From Bacteroidota bacterium (lineage in GTDB: Bacteria > Bacteroidota > JABWAT01): 64,000 bases of DNA. The DNA lies in NCBI GenBank assembly GCA_017303995.1, contig JAFLBE010000003.1, positions 82,874 to 146,873 of the forward strand, in the 5' to 3' direction. The translations under genes were made by a program, and so were the position numbers. The notes below the pieces were generated by a model. It saw only the letters and a program-made list of their open reading frames with translations. It made no database searches and was not told the DNA's origin. Shown here piece by piece: positions 8,945 through 18,152 of this stretch; position 1 is the first letter of the stretch, and each line of letters opens with the position of its first letter.

Positions 8945-9692
8945 GAATGACGATTCCGGCCATCATTCTGCCGGTAACTCCGCCATCCCGGCGATAGGAA
9001 TAAAAAAAATCCGGTTCACAATAGGTACACCGATCCATATCCTCAATATTTTTCTGCCAGATACCAAGTTCAAGTAAATCCTGACGTATAGTTCCTGGTA
9101 AATCCACGAAAAACTTACCGATGGTTTCACTTTCCCGAATAAATTTCAACGGAAAAAATTCACCAACTTCACCACCCACTTCAAAGTGACATAAACGGAT
9201 TCCAGGTCCGATTACAACCTGAATGTTTTCAAGTTTGCTGCCAGTTTCAATCAATTTCTGAATCTGAAGTTTATGAATTCCATTTGCAACGCCACGCCAT
9301 CCACAATGAGTAACTGCAATCCAGCCGGTTACACAGTCATGAAACCAAACCGGAAAGCAATCTGCAATTGAAACATTAAGTGGTAAATCAGGTGTCTGAG
9401 TCATAAAACCATCAACATCCTTAAATTCACCCGGCTTCGTCACACTTTCAATTTGATTGCCATGACATTGAAATGCAACTACAAGTTGCTCAGGTTTTTT
9501 GCCAAACCAGTCTGCATAAACTTTCCTGTTTTTAGTAACCGGATCAAGATCTTCACCAGAACTTTTTCCAAGATTGAATGAGGAATAAGGTCCGGTGCTT
9601 TCTCCACCAATACGGGTAGAAACACCAGCTTTAATTTTAAACGGTGTGTTAAATTTGACTTCGATAAAGCTTTCATTTTTCGTCATAATCAA
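8925..9692 (-). CDS. pgeF: YfiH/PgeF family (multicopper polyphenol oxidase fold, DUF152)
   Basis: A 255-residue protein of the YfiH/PgeF (CNF1-like) family. Members act as purine nucleoside phosphorylases/adenosine deaminases or as peptidoglycan-editing factors. Hallmarks are visible: FQCHGNQI, SIADCFPV, VTHCGWRGVANGI, VVIGPGI...CHFEVGGEV, and the C-terminal DRCTYCEPDFFYSYRRDGGVTGRM. The His/Cys metal ligands sit in THCGWRG and CHFEV. It is the last gene of a four-gene leftward operon and overlaps the transglutaminase-like ORF by 20 bp. Its last five residues (GTSDQ) come from the adjacent repeat, so the native end may have been altered by repeat insertion. Confidence 0.85.
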   Translation of the reverse strand: MIMTKNESFIEVKFNTPFKIKAGVSTRIGGESTGPYSSFNLGKSSGEDLDPVTKNRKVYADWFGKKPEQLVVAFQCHGNQIESVTKPGEFKDVDGFMTQTPDLPLNVSIADCFPVWFHDCVTGWIAVTHCGWRGVANGIHKLQIQKLIETGSKLENIQVVIGPGIRLCHFEVGGEVGEFFPLKFIRESETIGKFFVDLPGTIRQDLLELGIWQKNIEDMDRCTYCEPDFFYSYRRDGGVTGRMMAGIVIQGTSDQ

Positions 9693-10800
9693 TAATCTCC
9701 GGAATTAACTCTCTGATTTCTTCAGGTGTTTCGCCAAAGGGGGCATTAAAATAAGTCGGATCACAATAAACATAATAGCGGGATCCAAATTCATAAACTT
9801 CACCTTGCCATCCTTCAGGAGCTGTTACCAACAAGCTCACATGTTCTGGAAAATCGGCAAGTAGTGGCTTCAGTGAGGTGAGTTCTTCCACCAATTTAAA
9901 CATGAAAACAGACCGGTCTTCGCAATCACAGCCTTCAGAAAGCAAAATTTCTTCAGGAAACTGCAGATGTTCATATCCGAACAAAACCTGATCATCAATA
10001 TAAGGAAAACATTGTAGAAGCAGTTGACGGATGCATTCCACTTTTTCATGTTCAGTTAATCCATTTTCTTTCATCTGGGCTTTTAAAGGAATGACCAGTG
10101 TTCGCAATAAATCGGGTGAAAACCGGTAAGTTAATGCATCCTGAAACCGGATATTTGGCAAACTGAAATAATAAAGTGACAGATTCCTGTTGAGTTCTAC
10201 TTTGGTCGAGTAAGTTTGTTCTTTAAACGTCCATGTCAGGATTTTCTCTGTTTTGGCAACTCCCGTTACTGGTAGTTCACCAAGATTAAATGTAACCGGA
10301 CGAAAATCTGTTCCCTCATCCGGGTCTTTGTCTTCGAGGGTGATTTTAATTTTTCCGTTATCCTTTTCACTCTGAGTCAGTTTTAAAACGTCAAAGAATT
10401 TCTTGCCTGAAATCCGGTAAAATTGAAGTCCGAAAAGTTGCTGGCTGACTGAAATAAGTGGGACTCTCAAACCAGAATCGGTTTTTACCCTTTCTGTCTC
10501 AAAACCCCATTTTCGCCACAGATAATAGGTTAATTGGGATGATTTCTCTTTGTTAGTAGGGAATAATTCCCCGGAATAGGCAATTGAAAACTGAATTTTC
10601 TGCCAATCTGTGAATCCGGCAGTGACGATTGTATCCAAAACAAACTCATTTGCAATTTCTTCGAACTGACTGTCAGAAAAATTGATTTTATTTGTTGATT
10701 GAGCCCATTCCAGGTGATCCGGATTAACAGGAATGTCCAAACCGAGAAAAGTAAAAGTTTGGGTTTGAAGCAGAATAAAGCCAAACAGAAGTAAAATCAT
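9673..10800 (-). CDS. transglutaminase-like cysteine protease-fold protein
   Basis: A 375-residue protein with a short N-terminal hydrophobic segment (MILLLFGFILLQTQTFTF), probably a signal peptide or anchor. The C-terminal third has a transglutaminase-like core: Cys in SEGCDCEDRSVFM (C291/C293), His in PEHVSLLV (H320) and Asp in YVYCDPTYF (D347), in the usual Cys-His-Asp order. The first 240 residues match nothing I recognise. It overlaps aroE by 4 bp and pgeF by 20 bp, so it is translated within the TPR-aroE-pgeF operon. The substrate is unknown. A periplasmic peptidase or peptide-binding role is inference. Confidence 0.65.
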   Translation of the reverse strand: MILLLFGFILLQTQTFTFLGLDIPVNPDHLEWAQSTNKINFSDSQFEEIANEFVLDTIVTAGFTDWQKIQFSIAYSGELFPTNKEKSSQLTYYLWRKWGFETERVKTDSGLRVPLISVSQQLFGLQFYRISGKKFFDVLKLTQSEKDNGKIKITLEDKDPDEGTDFRPVTFNLGELPVTGVAKTEKILTWTFKEQTYSTKVELNRNLSLYYFSLPNIRFQDALTYRFSPDLLRTLVIPLKAQMKENGLTEHEKVECIRQLLLQCFPYIDDQVLFGYEHLQFPEEILLSEGCDCEDRSVFMFKLVEELTSLKPLLADFPEHVSLLVTAPEGWQGEVYEFGSRYYVYCDPTYFNAPFGETPEEIRELIPEIIDYDEK

Positions 10801-11654
10801 GGCTGTAGCAGCTTGGCAAGGGAGTTCGAAAGATCTTTTTTTCTTTGTGGAGCCAGGTGGCCAAACCAGAATTCATGTGCAGCTAGTGCCTGACCAATAA
10901 ACATAGCAAGCCCATTCTGAACCGGAACTGATTTGGATTTGAAAAAGGTTAAAAACCGGGTTTCGGCTGGTGTGTAAATAATATCGTAAGCAAAGTTTGT
11001 TTCTGGCAAACGACTAAGAAAATGATCAGAAAAATTATCCTGCTTCCCTTTCATTCCCAATGGTGTTGAATTCACAATTAAATCGGTAGGTATTATAGCT
11101 TGGTTCAAATCAGAATAGTCCGATAAAACCCAGTTTATGCCTGGCAGGTTATCGTGTTTTTTCCGGCTGATGATGGTGATTTTACACTCCGGCCAAACTG
11201 AACGAAGCCCAAACACAACTCCTTTTGCAGCGCCACCCCAACCCAGAATGACAGCAGATTTAATAGAAAGTTGTCTGATCGGATCAACAAATCCGATCCA
11301 GTCGGTATTATTCCCGAGAAATTTTCCGTCAGATTTAACAAGCGTATTTACGGCACCGATGGTTTGTAATTGAGGTGAGTTAAATTTTCTGAAAACTGTT
11401 TCCTTAAAAGGAATGGTGATATTAAATCCGGGATTATTGGGAAGTTTTTCACTTTCTTCCAGGAAGTTCAGAAGACTGTCATCTGTCTCGAAAGACAAAG
11501 CAAAATACTTTGCCTTCAGGTCAAGTTCAGAATAAATGAAAGAATGAAGTTCGGGTGAACGGGAATGGGAAATCGGGTTGCCTATTACACCAAGAAAGGA
11601 GGTGTTTTTATCCTCTGAGGCAAGTTCAAGAAATTCAGACCCGGAAATTACCAT
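10797..11654 (-). CDS. aroE: shikimate dehydrogenase
   Basis: A 285-residue NADP-dependent shikimate dehydrogenase, which reduces 3-dehydroshikimate to shikimate in the chorismate pathway. The substrate-binding motif is SHSRSPELH (29-37). The catalytic pair is K84 (NITIPFKE) and D118 (GNNTDWIG). The nucleotide-binding glycine motif is GWGGAAKG, followed by VNSTPLGM, YDIIYTPAETRFL and NGLAMFIGQA. It is the normal length for the family, and all key residues are present. It overlaps the transglutaminase-like gene by 4 bp and follows the TPR gene after 5 bp, so one transcript is likely. No other aro gene is nearby. Confidence 0.92.
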   Translation of the reverse strand: MVISGSEFLELASEDKNTSFLGVIGNPISHSRSPELHSFIYSELDLKAKYFALSFETDDSLLNFLEESEKLPNNPGFNITIPFKETVFRKFNSPQLQTIGAVNTLVKSDGKFLGNNTDWIGFVDPIRQLSIKSAVILGWGGAAKGVVFGLRSVWPECKITIISRKKHDNLPGINWVLSDYSDLNQAIIPTDLIVNSTPLGMKGKQDNFSDHFLSRLPETNFAYDIIYTPAETRFLTFFKSKSVPVQNGLAMFIGQALAAHEFWFGHLAPQRKKDLSNSLAKLLQP

Positions 11655-11659
11655 GTGGG

Positions 11660-13066
11660 TTATTTCAAATCTTTGAAAAAATTATCCTGAATATCAGGCA
11701 TCTGATCAAGAATGGTCTGGATTTTTGTCGGATCAATTTTAAAAGCAGCTTTTAGGTTTATCCAGGCTTCTTTTTCTTTTTCGACGGCAAAGTAAACCTG
11801 TGAGGCAAGAATACGGTAGTCGTAGTTATTTCCGCTTTGCAGAACCGCCATGGCAACGGCCTTTTCAGCTTCCCGGTACAAATTCAGTTCAAAAGCCGTT
11901 TCAGCCAGATCGTACCAGGCCTGATGATTTGCAGAATCAAGCGCAACTACTTTTTTATAAACCGGAAGTGATTCTTCGGGCCGACCCAAATTGTAAAGAG
12001 TATCGGCAACGGCATAAAGATATTCCGAATTTTCAGATTCAAATTTCACTGCAATTTGAAAGGCAGTTAAAGCTTCCAAAAACCGTTCATTTCCATCGTA
12101 GGCGCATCCCAAAGCATACCAGGCATCGGCATTCTCGGGTTCATCGGCGACGACTTCTTTCAGATAAGGAACTGCTTTTGAGTATTTTTCAATTTCTAAA
12201 AATGCGTTTGCGATATTTTGTCTGGCCGCATTGTCATGGGGTTCATTTCGCAGATAATCTTCGTACTCAGCAATGGCCTGAACATATTTTCCCATTCGAA
12301 CGAGTGTATTGGCTTTGTTAAATTGGGAAGGTCCGAATTTTTCATTAATCGCTAATGACATATCAAAAGCATGAAGCGCACGTTCAAACGCATCCTGTTT
12401 GGATAAAGCTACACCCAGATTGTACCAGGCGTTAAAATTGTAAGGGTCTGAATTGAGTTGCTTCTCGTAGTATTCGATTGATTTCTCTGATTCACCAATC
12501 ATATCGTAACAATAACCGAGTTCAAAAGCAGCATCACGGTGCATGGGGTTTAAAACCAGAGCCGTTTTGAAATTCTCAATGGCTTCACCATAATCTTCGA
12601 GTTTTTCATAACAAACACCTAGATTATAATGAATGTCTGCATTGGTCGGATCCATTGACAACGCCATTTCAAAAGAGCTGATGGCTTCTTCAAAACTTCC
12701 CATATTGTCGAGACAGACACCTCTGAATAAATGAGTTTCAGGATCGGTGGGGTTGTAAGTCAATGCGGTCTGAAAACAGTTAAAAGCATCCTCCCAATAT
12801 TGATTTTCGGTGAGAATAACGCCTTTTCTGAACCAGAAATCTGAGTTATGAGGCATGGATTCAAGAACAAAATTGATGATTTCAAGGGCTTCATCATCAT
12901 AGTCATTTTCAGTGTAAAACTCGAGAATGTCATCCAGATTTTCGGAATCAAAATTAAGAACCCCGACCTCAAAAAGGAGGGCTTTCATTTCGTCGAATTC
13001 TTTTTTCCGGGGCGAGTCGCCTTTTCTTTTCCGGGATGATCCGGGTCCGTCCTGATGTAAGTTCAT
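11660..13066 (-). CDS. tetratricopeptide repeat protein
   Basis: A 468-residue cytosolic protein built almost entirely of TPR units (11-12 repeats), for example WFRKGVILTENQYWEDAFNC and HYNLGVCYEKLEDYGEAIEN. The N-terminus is short, charged and Arg/Lys-rich (GPGSSRKRKGDSPRKKE). There is no signal peptide or enzymatic domain. TPR arrays mediate protein-protein contacts. The partner cannot be told from context. It is the first gene of the operon with aroE, the transglutaminase-like gene and pgeF. The 163-bp gap upstream holds the likely promoter. Confidence 0.85.
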   Translation of the reverse strand: MNLHQDGPGSSRKRKGDSPRKKEFDEMKALLFEVGVLNFDSENLDDILEFYTENDYDDEALEIINFVLESMPHNSDFWFRKGVILTENQYWEDAFNCFQTALTYNPTDPETHLFRGVCLDNMGSFEEAISSFEMALSMDPTNADIHYNLGVCYEKLEDYGEAIENFKTALVLNPMHRDAAFELGYCYDMIGESEKSIEYYEKQLNSDPYNFNAWYNLGVALSKQDAFERALHAFDMSLAINEKFGPSQFNKANTLVRMGKYVQAIAEYEDYLRNEPHDNAARQNIANAFLEIEKYSKAVPYLKEVVADEPENADAWYALGCAYDGNERFLEALTAFQIAVKFESENSEYLYAVADTLYNLGRPEESLPVYKKVVALDSANHQAWYDLAETAFELNLYREAEKAVAMAVLQSGNNYDYRILASQVYFAVEKEKEAWINLKAAFKIDPTKIQTILDQMPDIQDNFFKDLK

Positions 13067-13229
13067 GGAGTTGCCCTGTTTTTCTTACAAAAATAACAAG
13101 CAAAAGGTGATTTTCTAAACGGAATCGGTAAGGGGAAAATAAATGGGACAGTTAAAACCAAACTGTGACAGATAGGACATGACCGATCAGGTGAAAATTA
13201 TCCAGCGAACCTCTGATAAAACCCTAATA

Positions 13230-14135
13230 TTATTTGATATTTTTTCCCTTAGCATAATTCCACAAACCTGCATATTGGGTAATCAAAACACCTGAAATGA
13301 CCAGAATTCCACCTGCCAGAAACGGTAACGTAATTGCTTGACTGAGAATGAAATAGCTCAGAATCGTGGTCATGATCGGCTGCCCGTTTGTGAAAATCGC
13401 CACACGGCTGGGTTCCAGCACTTTCAGACCTGTTACCCAAAGCGCATAACTCACAATAGTGCCGAATATGGCAAGATAACCGATAACACCCCAGACTTCC
13501 GGTTTGGTTGATAACGGAACTCCGTTGAATACAACCCAGATAATCAGCGGGAAACTCCAGACCGCACCATGAGTCAGCATTTTGAGAGAAAACACAAACG
13601 GATTATACCGAATGCTGAATCTTCGGCTTTCAACGGTGTAAAAAGCCCAGGTAACAGCACCAGCCAGAATGGTTAAATTTCCCCAGAGATGTCCGGCTGA
13701 AAAAGCAGTATGGGTGCTGAGTAAAATGATCAAAACCCCGATGAATGCAATCAAAACCCCGGACATCCGTTTAATTTCAAAAAATTCTTCCTTTCTGAAC
13801 AGCGAAATCAAATAAGTGATCACAGGAACGAGGGCATAAATAACAGCAGCTTCACCGGTTGATGTGTAATGAATTCCGATCAGAAAACAACTTTGATTGA
13901 GCGGAACGGCAAGAAAAGACAATTTCCACAGAGCCTTGCTTTCGTTTATTTCACTGGCTTCAGTTTTGTACAAGACTTGAATCAATAGAAATGAAACAAG
14001 ACCTGTTATAAAAGCACGGAAAAATAATATGGAAAACGGATCCATATCAAAACCAATTGCTTTTGTCAAAATATAACCCAGACTTACAACAAAAGTTTGA
14101 ATGGTTAAAAACGTTACGGCGGTTTTGTGGGTCAT
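13230..14135 (-). CDS. EamA/DMT family permease
   Basis: A 301-residue inner-membrane protein with about ten hydrophobic helices in two EamA repeats (10 TMS DMT superfamily). It ends in a basic tail (YAKGKNIK). EamA proteins export or import small metabolites. Nothing in the sequence fixes the substrate. The start overlaps the stop of the UbiA gene by 4 bp, so the two are likely expressed together. Confidence 0.85.
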   Translation of the reverse strand: MTHKTAVTFLTIQTFVVSLGYILTKAIGFDMDPFSILFFRAFITGLVSFLLIQVLYKTEASEINESKALWKLSFLAVPLNQSCFLIGIHYTSTGEAAVIYALVPVITYLISLFRKEEFFEIKRMSGVLIAFIGVLIILLSTHTAFSAGHLWGNLTILAGAVTWAFYTVESRRFSIRYNPFVFSLKMLTHGAVWSFPLIIWVVFNGVPLSTKPEVWGVIGYLAIFGTIVSYALWVTGLKVLEPSRVAIFTNGQPIMTTILSYFILSQAITLPFLAGGILVISGVLITQYAGLWNYAKGKNIK

Positions 14136-14986
14136 AGAGTTATATACCGATCGAGCGAAATAGCTAGCAGAGACGGTAAAATCAAAATTTTAAGGACTAG
14201 TGAGATTAAAGAAAAATCCCGTTTGGATTTGGCAAGAAAAAGATAAACTGAAAGAACGATGGCTGGAATTCCAACAAACCCAATAACCACAATCAGGTAA
14301 AATGAGCCATAATAATCACTTAATGTCGGAACGGGTAATAACATGACAGACATACAGATAACAGAAATAGATAAATGTTTTGCAGATTGGATTCCATAAA
14401 CAACCGGAAAGGTTTTCATTTGTGCTGTTTGATCACCTTCAATATCCTCAAGGTCTTTCACTAGCTCCCTTGCAAAGGTAAAAAGAAAAGCAAATCCGGC
14501 AGGAACCAAACCGGCAATTGGATTTCCGAGCAGAACCGATCCGTAAATAAACGCCAATCCCATCAAAAAGGAAATGAGAAGATTGCCGTAAAGTGGTAGC
14601 CGTTTAAGTAAACGGGAGTAGAAAAAAAGTGAGAGATGAGTTAACAAAATGATCAGGTTGCTTTCCTTTGATAGAAAGAAAAACCCAATTAACAGCGATG
14701 AAATAATCAAGCCACCATAAAGCCCCATTGCAGTTGAAACTATTAACTTCCCGGAAGGAAGAATCCGGTCTGGCCGGTTAATCCGGTCTGGTTCCAAATC
14801 AAAAATGTCATTGATCACATTCCCTGCAGCAGCAGTTAAGGCCGCTGCAAGTGCCCCCAGAAGTAAAACAGAATCAACGGGGACCAAAACACCACCCGCA
14901 ACTACCCAGGCTGTGCAGACAGCAACAAACGTCAGGAGACTATTTCCTGGCCGGCAAATCCTTATAAAGGGTGCAACTCGGTTCAA
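14132..14986 (-). CDS. UbiA-family prenyltransferase (DGGGP synthase-like)
   Basis: A 284-residue polytopic membrane prenyltransferase. Both Asp-rich motifs are visible: NVINDIFDLEPDRINRPDR (first motif, about 56-74) and KDLEDIEGDQ (second motif, about 166-175). They bind Mg2+-prenyl diphosphate. The RP-(D/N)RP and ARELVKDLEDIEGD context resembles the geranylgeranylglycerol-phosphate geranylgeranyltransferase-like group common in Bacteroidota, rather than MqnP, which is encoded separately at 56.5 kb. The substrate is inferred. It lies upstream of and overlaps the DMT permease, divergent from the DUF192 gene. Confidence 0.82.
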   Translation of the reverse strand: MNRVAPFIRICRPGNSLLTFVAVCTAWVVAGGVLVPVDSVLLLGALAAALTAAAGNVINDIFDLEPDRINRPDRILPSGKLIVSTAMGLYGGLIISSLLIGFFFLSKESNLIILLTHLSLFFYSRLLKRLPLYGNLLISFLMGLAFIYGSVLLGNPIAGLVPAGFAFLFTFARELVKDLEDIEGDQTAQMKTFPVVYGIQSAKHLSISVICMSVMLLPVPTLSDYYGSFYLIVVIGFVGIPAIVLSVYLFLAKSKRDFSLISLVLKILILPSLLAISLDRYITL

Positions 14987-15033
14987 TTTACAACTTTCAG
15001 ACGTTTGGGTTATGATTCAACAACTGGCTTCTG

Positions 15034-15041
15034 TATTTTTG
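15034..15041 (+). promoter_or_regulatory. -7 promoter element TATTTTTG for the DUF192 operon
   Basis: TATTTTTG is an exact match to the Bacteroidota -7 consensus TAnnTTTG. It lies 26 bp upstream of ATG 15068, leaving a short leader. This supports the shorter start for the DUF192 gene, because the upstream in-frame start at 15005 would lie before the promoter. Confidence 0.5.
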
Positions 15042-15067
15042 CAGACTGTTTAGCAAACATTGAAAAT

Positions 15068-15595
15068 ATGAAAAAAATCACAACAAAATTAATTATTGTC
15101 ATTCTGATTGCCGCAATCGGATTGACCTACGGCATCAGTTATTTTCTGAAACCGGGATCATCTGTTCCCCATCAGCAGATAACTGAAGATGCCATTAAAT
15201 TCAGAAAAGACGGCGAATTGTCCTTTATCAAAAACGACAGTTCCCTTTTAAAAATTGAAATTGAAATTGCCGATAATGATAACAGCCGGATGCAGGGACT
15301 CATGTACCGGAAGCACATGGCAGAAACAGAAGGCATGCTTTTCATTTTTGATTATGAAAGCCCGCAAACCTTTTGGATGAAAAACACTCACCTTACCCTT
15401 GACATGATTTTTATCAACAGAGCTCTTGAAGTGGTTTCCATTCAGAAATATACCCAGCCTTATTCAGAAGGAAAATATCCGTCTGAAGGTTCTGCGCTTT
15501 ACGTTCTTGAAGTTGTTGGCGGATTTTCAGACAGACATAACATTCAGCCGGGCGATAAAATCCGGTTTTCCCGTTCTGGTATTCCTGCTTCCTGA
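15068..15595 (+). CDS. DUF192 family membrane-anchored/exported protein
   Basis: A 175-residue protein with one N-terminal hydrophobic segment (KLIIVILIAAIGLTYGISYF), followed by a DUF192 domain (about 60-170): MQGLMYRKHMAETEGMLFIF, TFWMKNTHLTLDMIFI and VLEVVGGFSDRHNIQPGDKI are signature stretches. The biochemical function of DUF192 is unsettled. I chose ATG 15068 rather than 15005 because it directly precedes the basic-hydrophobic signal and follows the promoter element. It is the first gene of a rightward cluster leading to folD. Confidence 0.85.
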   Translation: MKKITTKLIIVILIAAIGLTYGISYFLKPGSSVPHQQITEDAIKFRKDGELSFIKNDSSLLKIEIEIADNDNSRMQGLMYRKHMAETEGMLFIFDYESPQTFWMKNTHLTLDMIFINRALEVVSIQKYTQPYSEGKYPSEGSALYVLEVVGGFSDRHNIQPGDKIRFSRSGIPAS

Positions 15596-15612
15596 CCTGG
15601 AGTTCAGGCAAT

Positions 15613-16383
15613 ATGCGTAAGCTTATCACTCATCTTTCAACTTTGATCTGGGGCATCGGCGCCATCGCGGCTTTGATTCTCAATGCTTTGGGAATTTTGC
15701 CTGAAACTGCTCTGCTTCCCATGCTTTTCCTGATTGTGTGTCTCTTCGTTTTTTACATGGTTGCCCAAAACTGGCAGGTTTCAAGCCGGATGGATGCCAT
15801 TGAAAGTATCCTCAAGTCAAATCGTGATCGTCTTGATTCTTATTTCCTGGAACCTAAAGTATTGAAACCCAGAATCCGGATTGAGGATAACCCAAGAAAT
15901 ATTGCACTTTGGTCAGGGTTTCGCAACGAGTTTTCCTTCTTCAATGCACCTTTTACCCTGGCCTATGAGGATTTACTCCCCAATTTTGTTGATATTTTTA
16001 AAGATACCGGCATCAGAAAAGTCAGAATTCTGGTATTTGAAGGAAAAACGGACGAGCAGATTCTTCAATATCGCCGCCGGATGGAACGGCTCACTGTTTT
16101 CACAAATAAACTTAAATCGTCAACTTCTGAAACCATCATCCGTGAAAAAATGCAGGTTCGGGTTGCTGATGAAAGTTACGTTCCGGTGAATATGTTTTTT
16201 CTCGGAACGCGTGACGGATTTTCTGTGGCGATTATGTACGTTTATCCGCTGATTCACGGTGATACTCCGCAGGCAGCATTTGAAATCCATGATGAAAAAG
16301 TGGTCAATCAGCTCAAAGCTGAATTCGACAGGCAATGGGAAAATTCCCGTCCGCTTTCACTTGACGAGTTGTTTAAATCTTAA
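15613..16383 (+). CDS. two-helix membrane protein of unknown function
   Basis: A 256-residue protein with two N-terminal transmembrane helices (about 8-27 and 33-50), then a short charged helix and a cytoplasmic domain of about 170 residues with alternating strands (VRILVFEGKTDEQIL, GFSVAIMYVYPLIHGD). That pattern loosely recalls the PLD-like C-terminal domains of some regulators, but the HKD motif is absent and I make no functional claim. It lies 17 bp after DUF192 and 15 bp before the phosphodiesterase gene, so it is cotranscribed. Confidence 0.6.
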   Translation: MRKLITHLSTLIWGIGAIAALILNALGILPETALLPMLFLIVCLFVFYMVAQNWQVSSRMDAIESILKSNRDRLDSYFLEPKVLKPRIRIEDNPRNIALWSGFRNEFSFFNAPFTLAYEDLLPNFVDIFKDTGIRKVRILVFEGKTDEQILQYRRRMERLTVFTNKLKSSTSETIIREKMQVRVADESYVPVNMFFLGTRDGFSVAIMYVYPLIHGDTPQAAFEIHDEKVVNQLKAEFDRQWENSRPLSLDELFKS

Positions 16384-16398
16384 AATTTGTAATAGAAA

Positions 16399-17214
16399 GT
16401 GAGTCCGGACTTGAGCACAACGATAAATGTAATGATGATAGGCGATGTTATTTCAGATTCCGGACTGAACATTGTCGAAAAAATGCTGCCATCTTTCATT
16501 CAGAAATACGAACTGGATTTTGTGATCGCCAATGGTGAAAACCTTCACGAAGGTCGTGGCTTGAATGAAGAAATGATCAAACGTCTTTATGGTGCCGGCG
16601 TAAACGTGATCACAGGTGGAAATCACTCTTTCGATAAACACAAGATTTTCCCTTACATGGCCACTGATAAACGCCTTCTCCGCCCGTTGAATTATCCGAA
16701 AGGAAATCCGGGTTATGGCTATGGCGTTTATGATATTCCCAACGGAAAAGGAAAAGTTGGCGTTCTGAATCTTCAGGGCAGAACGTTCATGTATCCGATT
16801 GACTGTCCGTTCAGAACATCTGATTGGATTATCGATAAAATCAAACAGGAATCACAGGTTTTGTTCGTCGATTTTCATGCGGATGCGTCTGCTGAAAAGG
16901 TCGCCATGGGCTGGTATCTCAACGGAAAAGTTTCTGCTGTTCTCGGAACCCATACCCACACACCTACTGCCGACGAACGGATTTTATCTGAAGGAACCGC
17001 CTACATTTCGGATGTTGGCATGACCGGCGCCTACGATTCAGTTATCGGAATGAAAAAAGAAGCAGCCATGAAACGGTTTGTTCTTGGAACACCATCCAAA
17101 TATGAATCTGCAACTGAAGACAATCACTTCGCATCGGTAATTGTGAAGGTGGAACTAGCCACCGGAAAAGCAAAAAACATTCAAAGACTCTTTTTCCCGG
17201 AATTCGACAAATGA
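16399..17214 (+). CDS. ymdB: YmdB-like metallophosphoesterase (TIGR00282 family)
   Basis: A 271-residue member of the YmdB/TIGR00282 calcineurin-like family, whose studied members hydrolyse cyclic nucleotides. Metal-ligand motifs are visible: MMIGDVISDSG, ANGENLHEGRGL, TGGNHSFDKH, VDFHADASAEK, and LGTHTHTPTADERIL...DVGMTGAYDSVIG. The listed start is a GTG. ATG 16432, just before the first motif (MMIGDV), or TTG 16411 are alternatives and would give a protein closer to the family length. The stop overlaps the folD start (ATGA at 17211), a common pairing. Confidence 0.88.
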   Translation: MSPDLSTTINVMMIGDVISDSGLNIVEKMLPSFIQKYELDFVIANGENLHEGRGLNEEMIKRLYGAGVNVITGGNHSFDKHKIFPYMATDKRLLRPLNYPKGNPGYGYGVYDIPNGKGKVGVLNLQGRTFMYPIDCPFRTSDWIIDKIKQESQVLFVDFHADASAEKVAMGWYLNGKVSAVLGTHTHTPTADERILSEGTAYISDVGMTGAYDSVIGMKKEAAMKRFVLGTPSKYESATEDNHFASVIVKVELATGKAKNIQRLFFPEFDK

Positions 17215-18095
17215 CCCAGCTAATTGACGGAAAAGCCATTGCCCTGCAAATCAGACAGGAACTCAAAATTGAGGTTGATAAACTGATCTTTTCAGGAAAA
17301 CCGGTTCCCGGACTTGCTGTAATCTTAGTTGGTGAAAATCCGGCTTCTCAGGCTTATGTAGGTTCCAAAATCAAAGCCTGTGAAGAACTTGGCTTTCTGA
17401 GTGTTTCTGAACGTTATCCTGAAACGATAACAGAAGAATTTCTTCTTGAACGGATTTCCCTTCTTAATCAAAGATCTGATATTCATGGAATACTGGTTCA
17501 AATGCCTTTACCGAAGCACATTTCGGAAAAAAAAGTAATTGAAGCCATTGATTACCGGAAAGATGTTGATGGATTTCATCCGGTGAATGTTGGGAAACTC
17601 GTCATTGGTGAACCGGGTTTTGTTCCCTGTACGCCGGCCGGAATTATGGTTTTGCTTGAAAGATCAGGAAATCTGCCTGACGGAAAACATGTTGTTGTAG
17701 TCGGAAGAAGCAATATTGTGGGCAAACCTATCGCCAATCTGCTTGTTCAAAAATCAAAACTTGCCAATGCCACCGTTACTATTTGCCATACCGGCACACC
17801 TGACATCGCCAAATTTACCCGTGAAGCTGACATTGTGATTGCTGCAGCAGGTAAACCAAATGCCATCACCGGTGATATGATTAAAGATGGTTGTGTTTTA
17901 ATTGATGTTGGTATCAACAGAATTCCTGATTCTTCCGCAAAATCGGGATATCGCTTGGTTGGTGACGCACATTTTGAGAGTTGTGCACCAAAATGCAAGG
18001 CAATAACCCCTGTTCCAGGTGGTGTAGGCCCTATGACGATAGCAATGTTGATGAAAAATACCTTTTCAGGTGCAACTGGTCAATTTTTTTATTAA
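17211..18095 (+). CDS. folD: methylenetetrahydrofolate dehydrogenase/cyclohydrolase
   Basis: A 294-residue bifunctional FolD, converting 5,10-methylene-THF to 10-formyl-THF with NADP. Signatures: ENPASQAYVGSKIKACEELG (catalytic Lys in VGSKIK), VQMPLPKHI, DVDGFHPVNVGKL, CTPAGIMVLLE, VVGRSNIVGKP (nucleotide loop), DVGINR and PVPGGVGPMTIAMLM. It is the usual length and complete. It is translationally coupled to the preceding phosphodiesterase gene through a 4-bp overlap. Confidence 0.95.
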   Translation: MTQLIDGKAIALQIRQELKIEVDKLIFSGKPVPGLAVILVGENPASQAYVGSKIKACEELGFLSVSERYPETITEEFLLERISLLNQRSDIHGILVQMPLPKHISEKKVIEAIDYRKDVDGFHPVNVGKLVIGEPGFVPCTPAGIMVLLERSGNLPDGKHVVVVGRSNIVGKPIANLLVQKSKLANATVTICHTGTPDIAKFTREADIVIAAAGKPNAITGDMIKDGCVLIDVGINRIPDSSAKSGYRLVGDAHFESCAPKCKAITPVPGGVGPMTIAMLMKNTFSGATGQFFY

Positions 18096-18152
18096 ATTAG
18101 TATTTACCCTAAAAATTAAGCCACTTCTGTTATCGGAGTTTAGTAAAACGAC

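Noticed and set aside
11800..12321. 173-codon plus-strand frame inside the TPR gene
   Set aside because: It is an antisense frame of repetitive TPR codons. The TPR reading is unambiguous.
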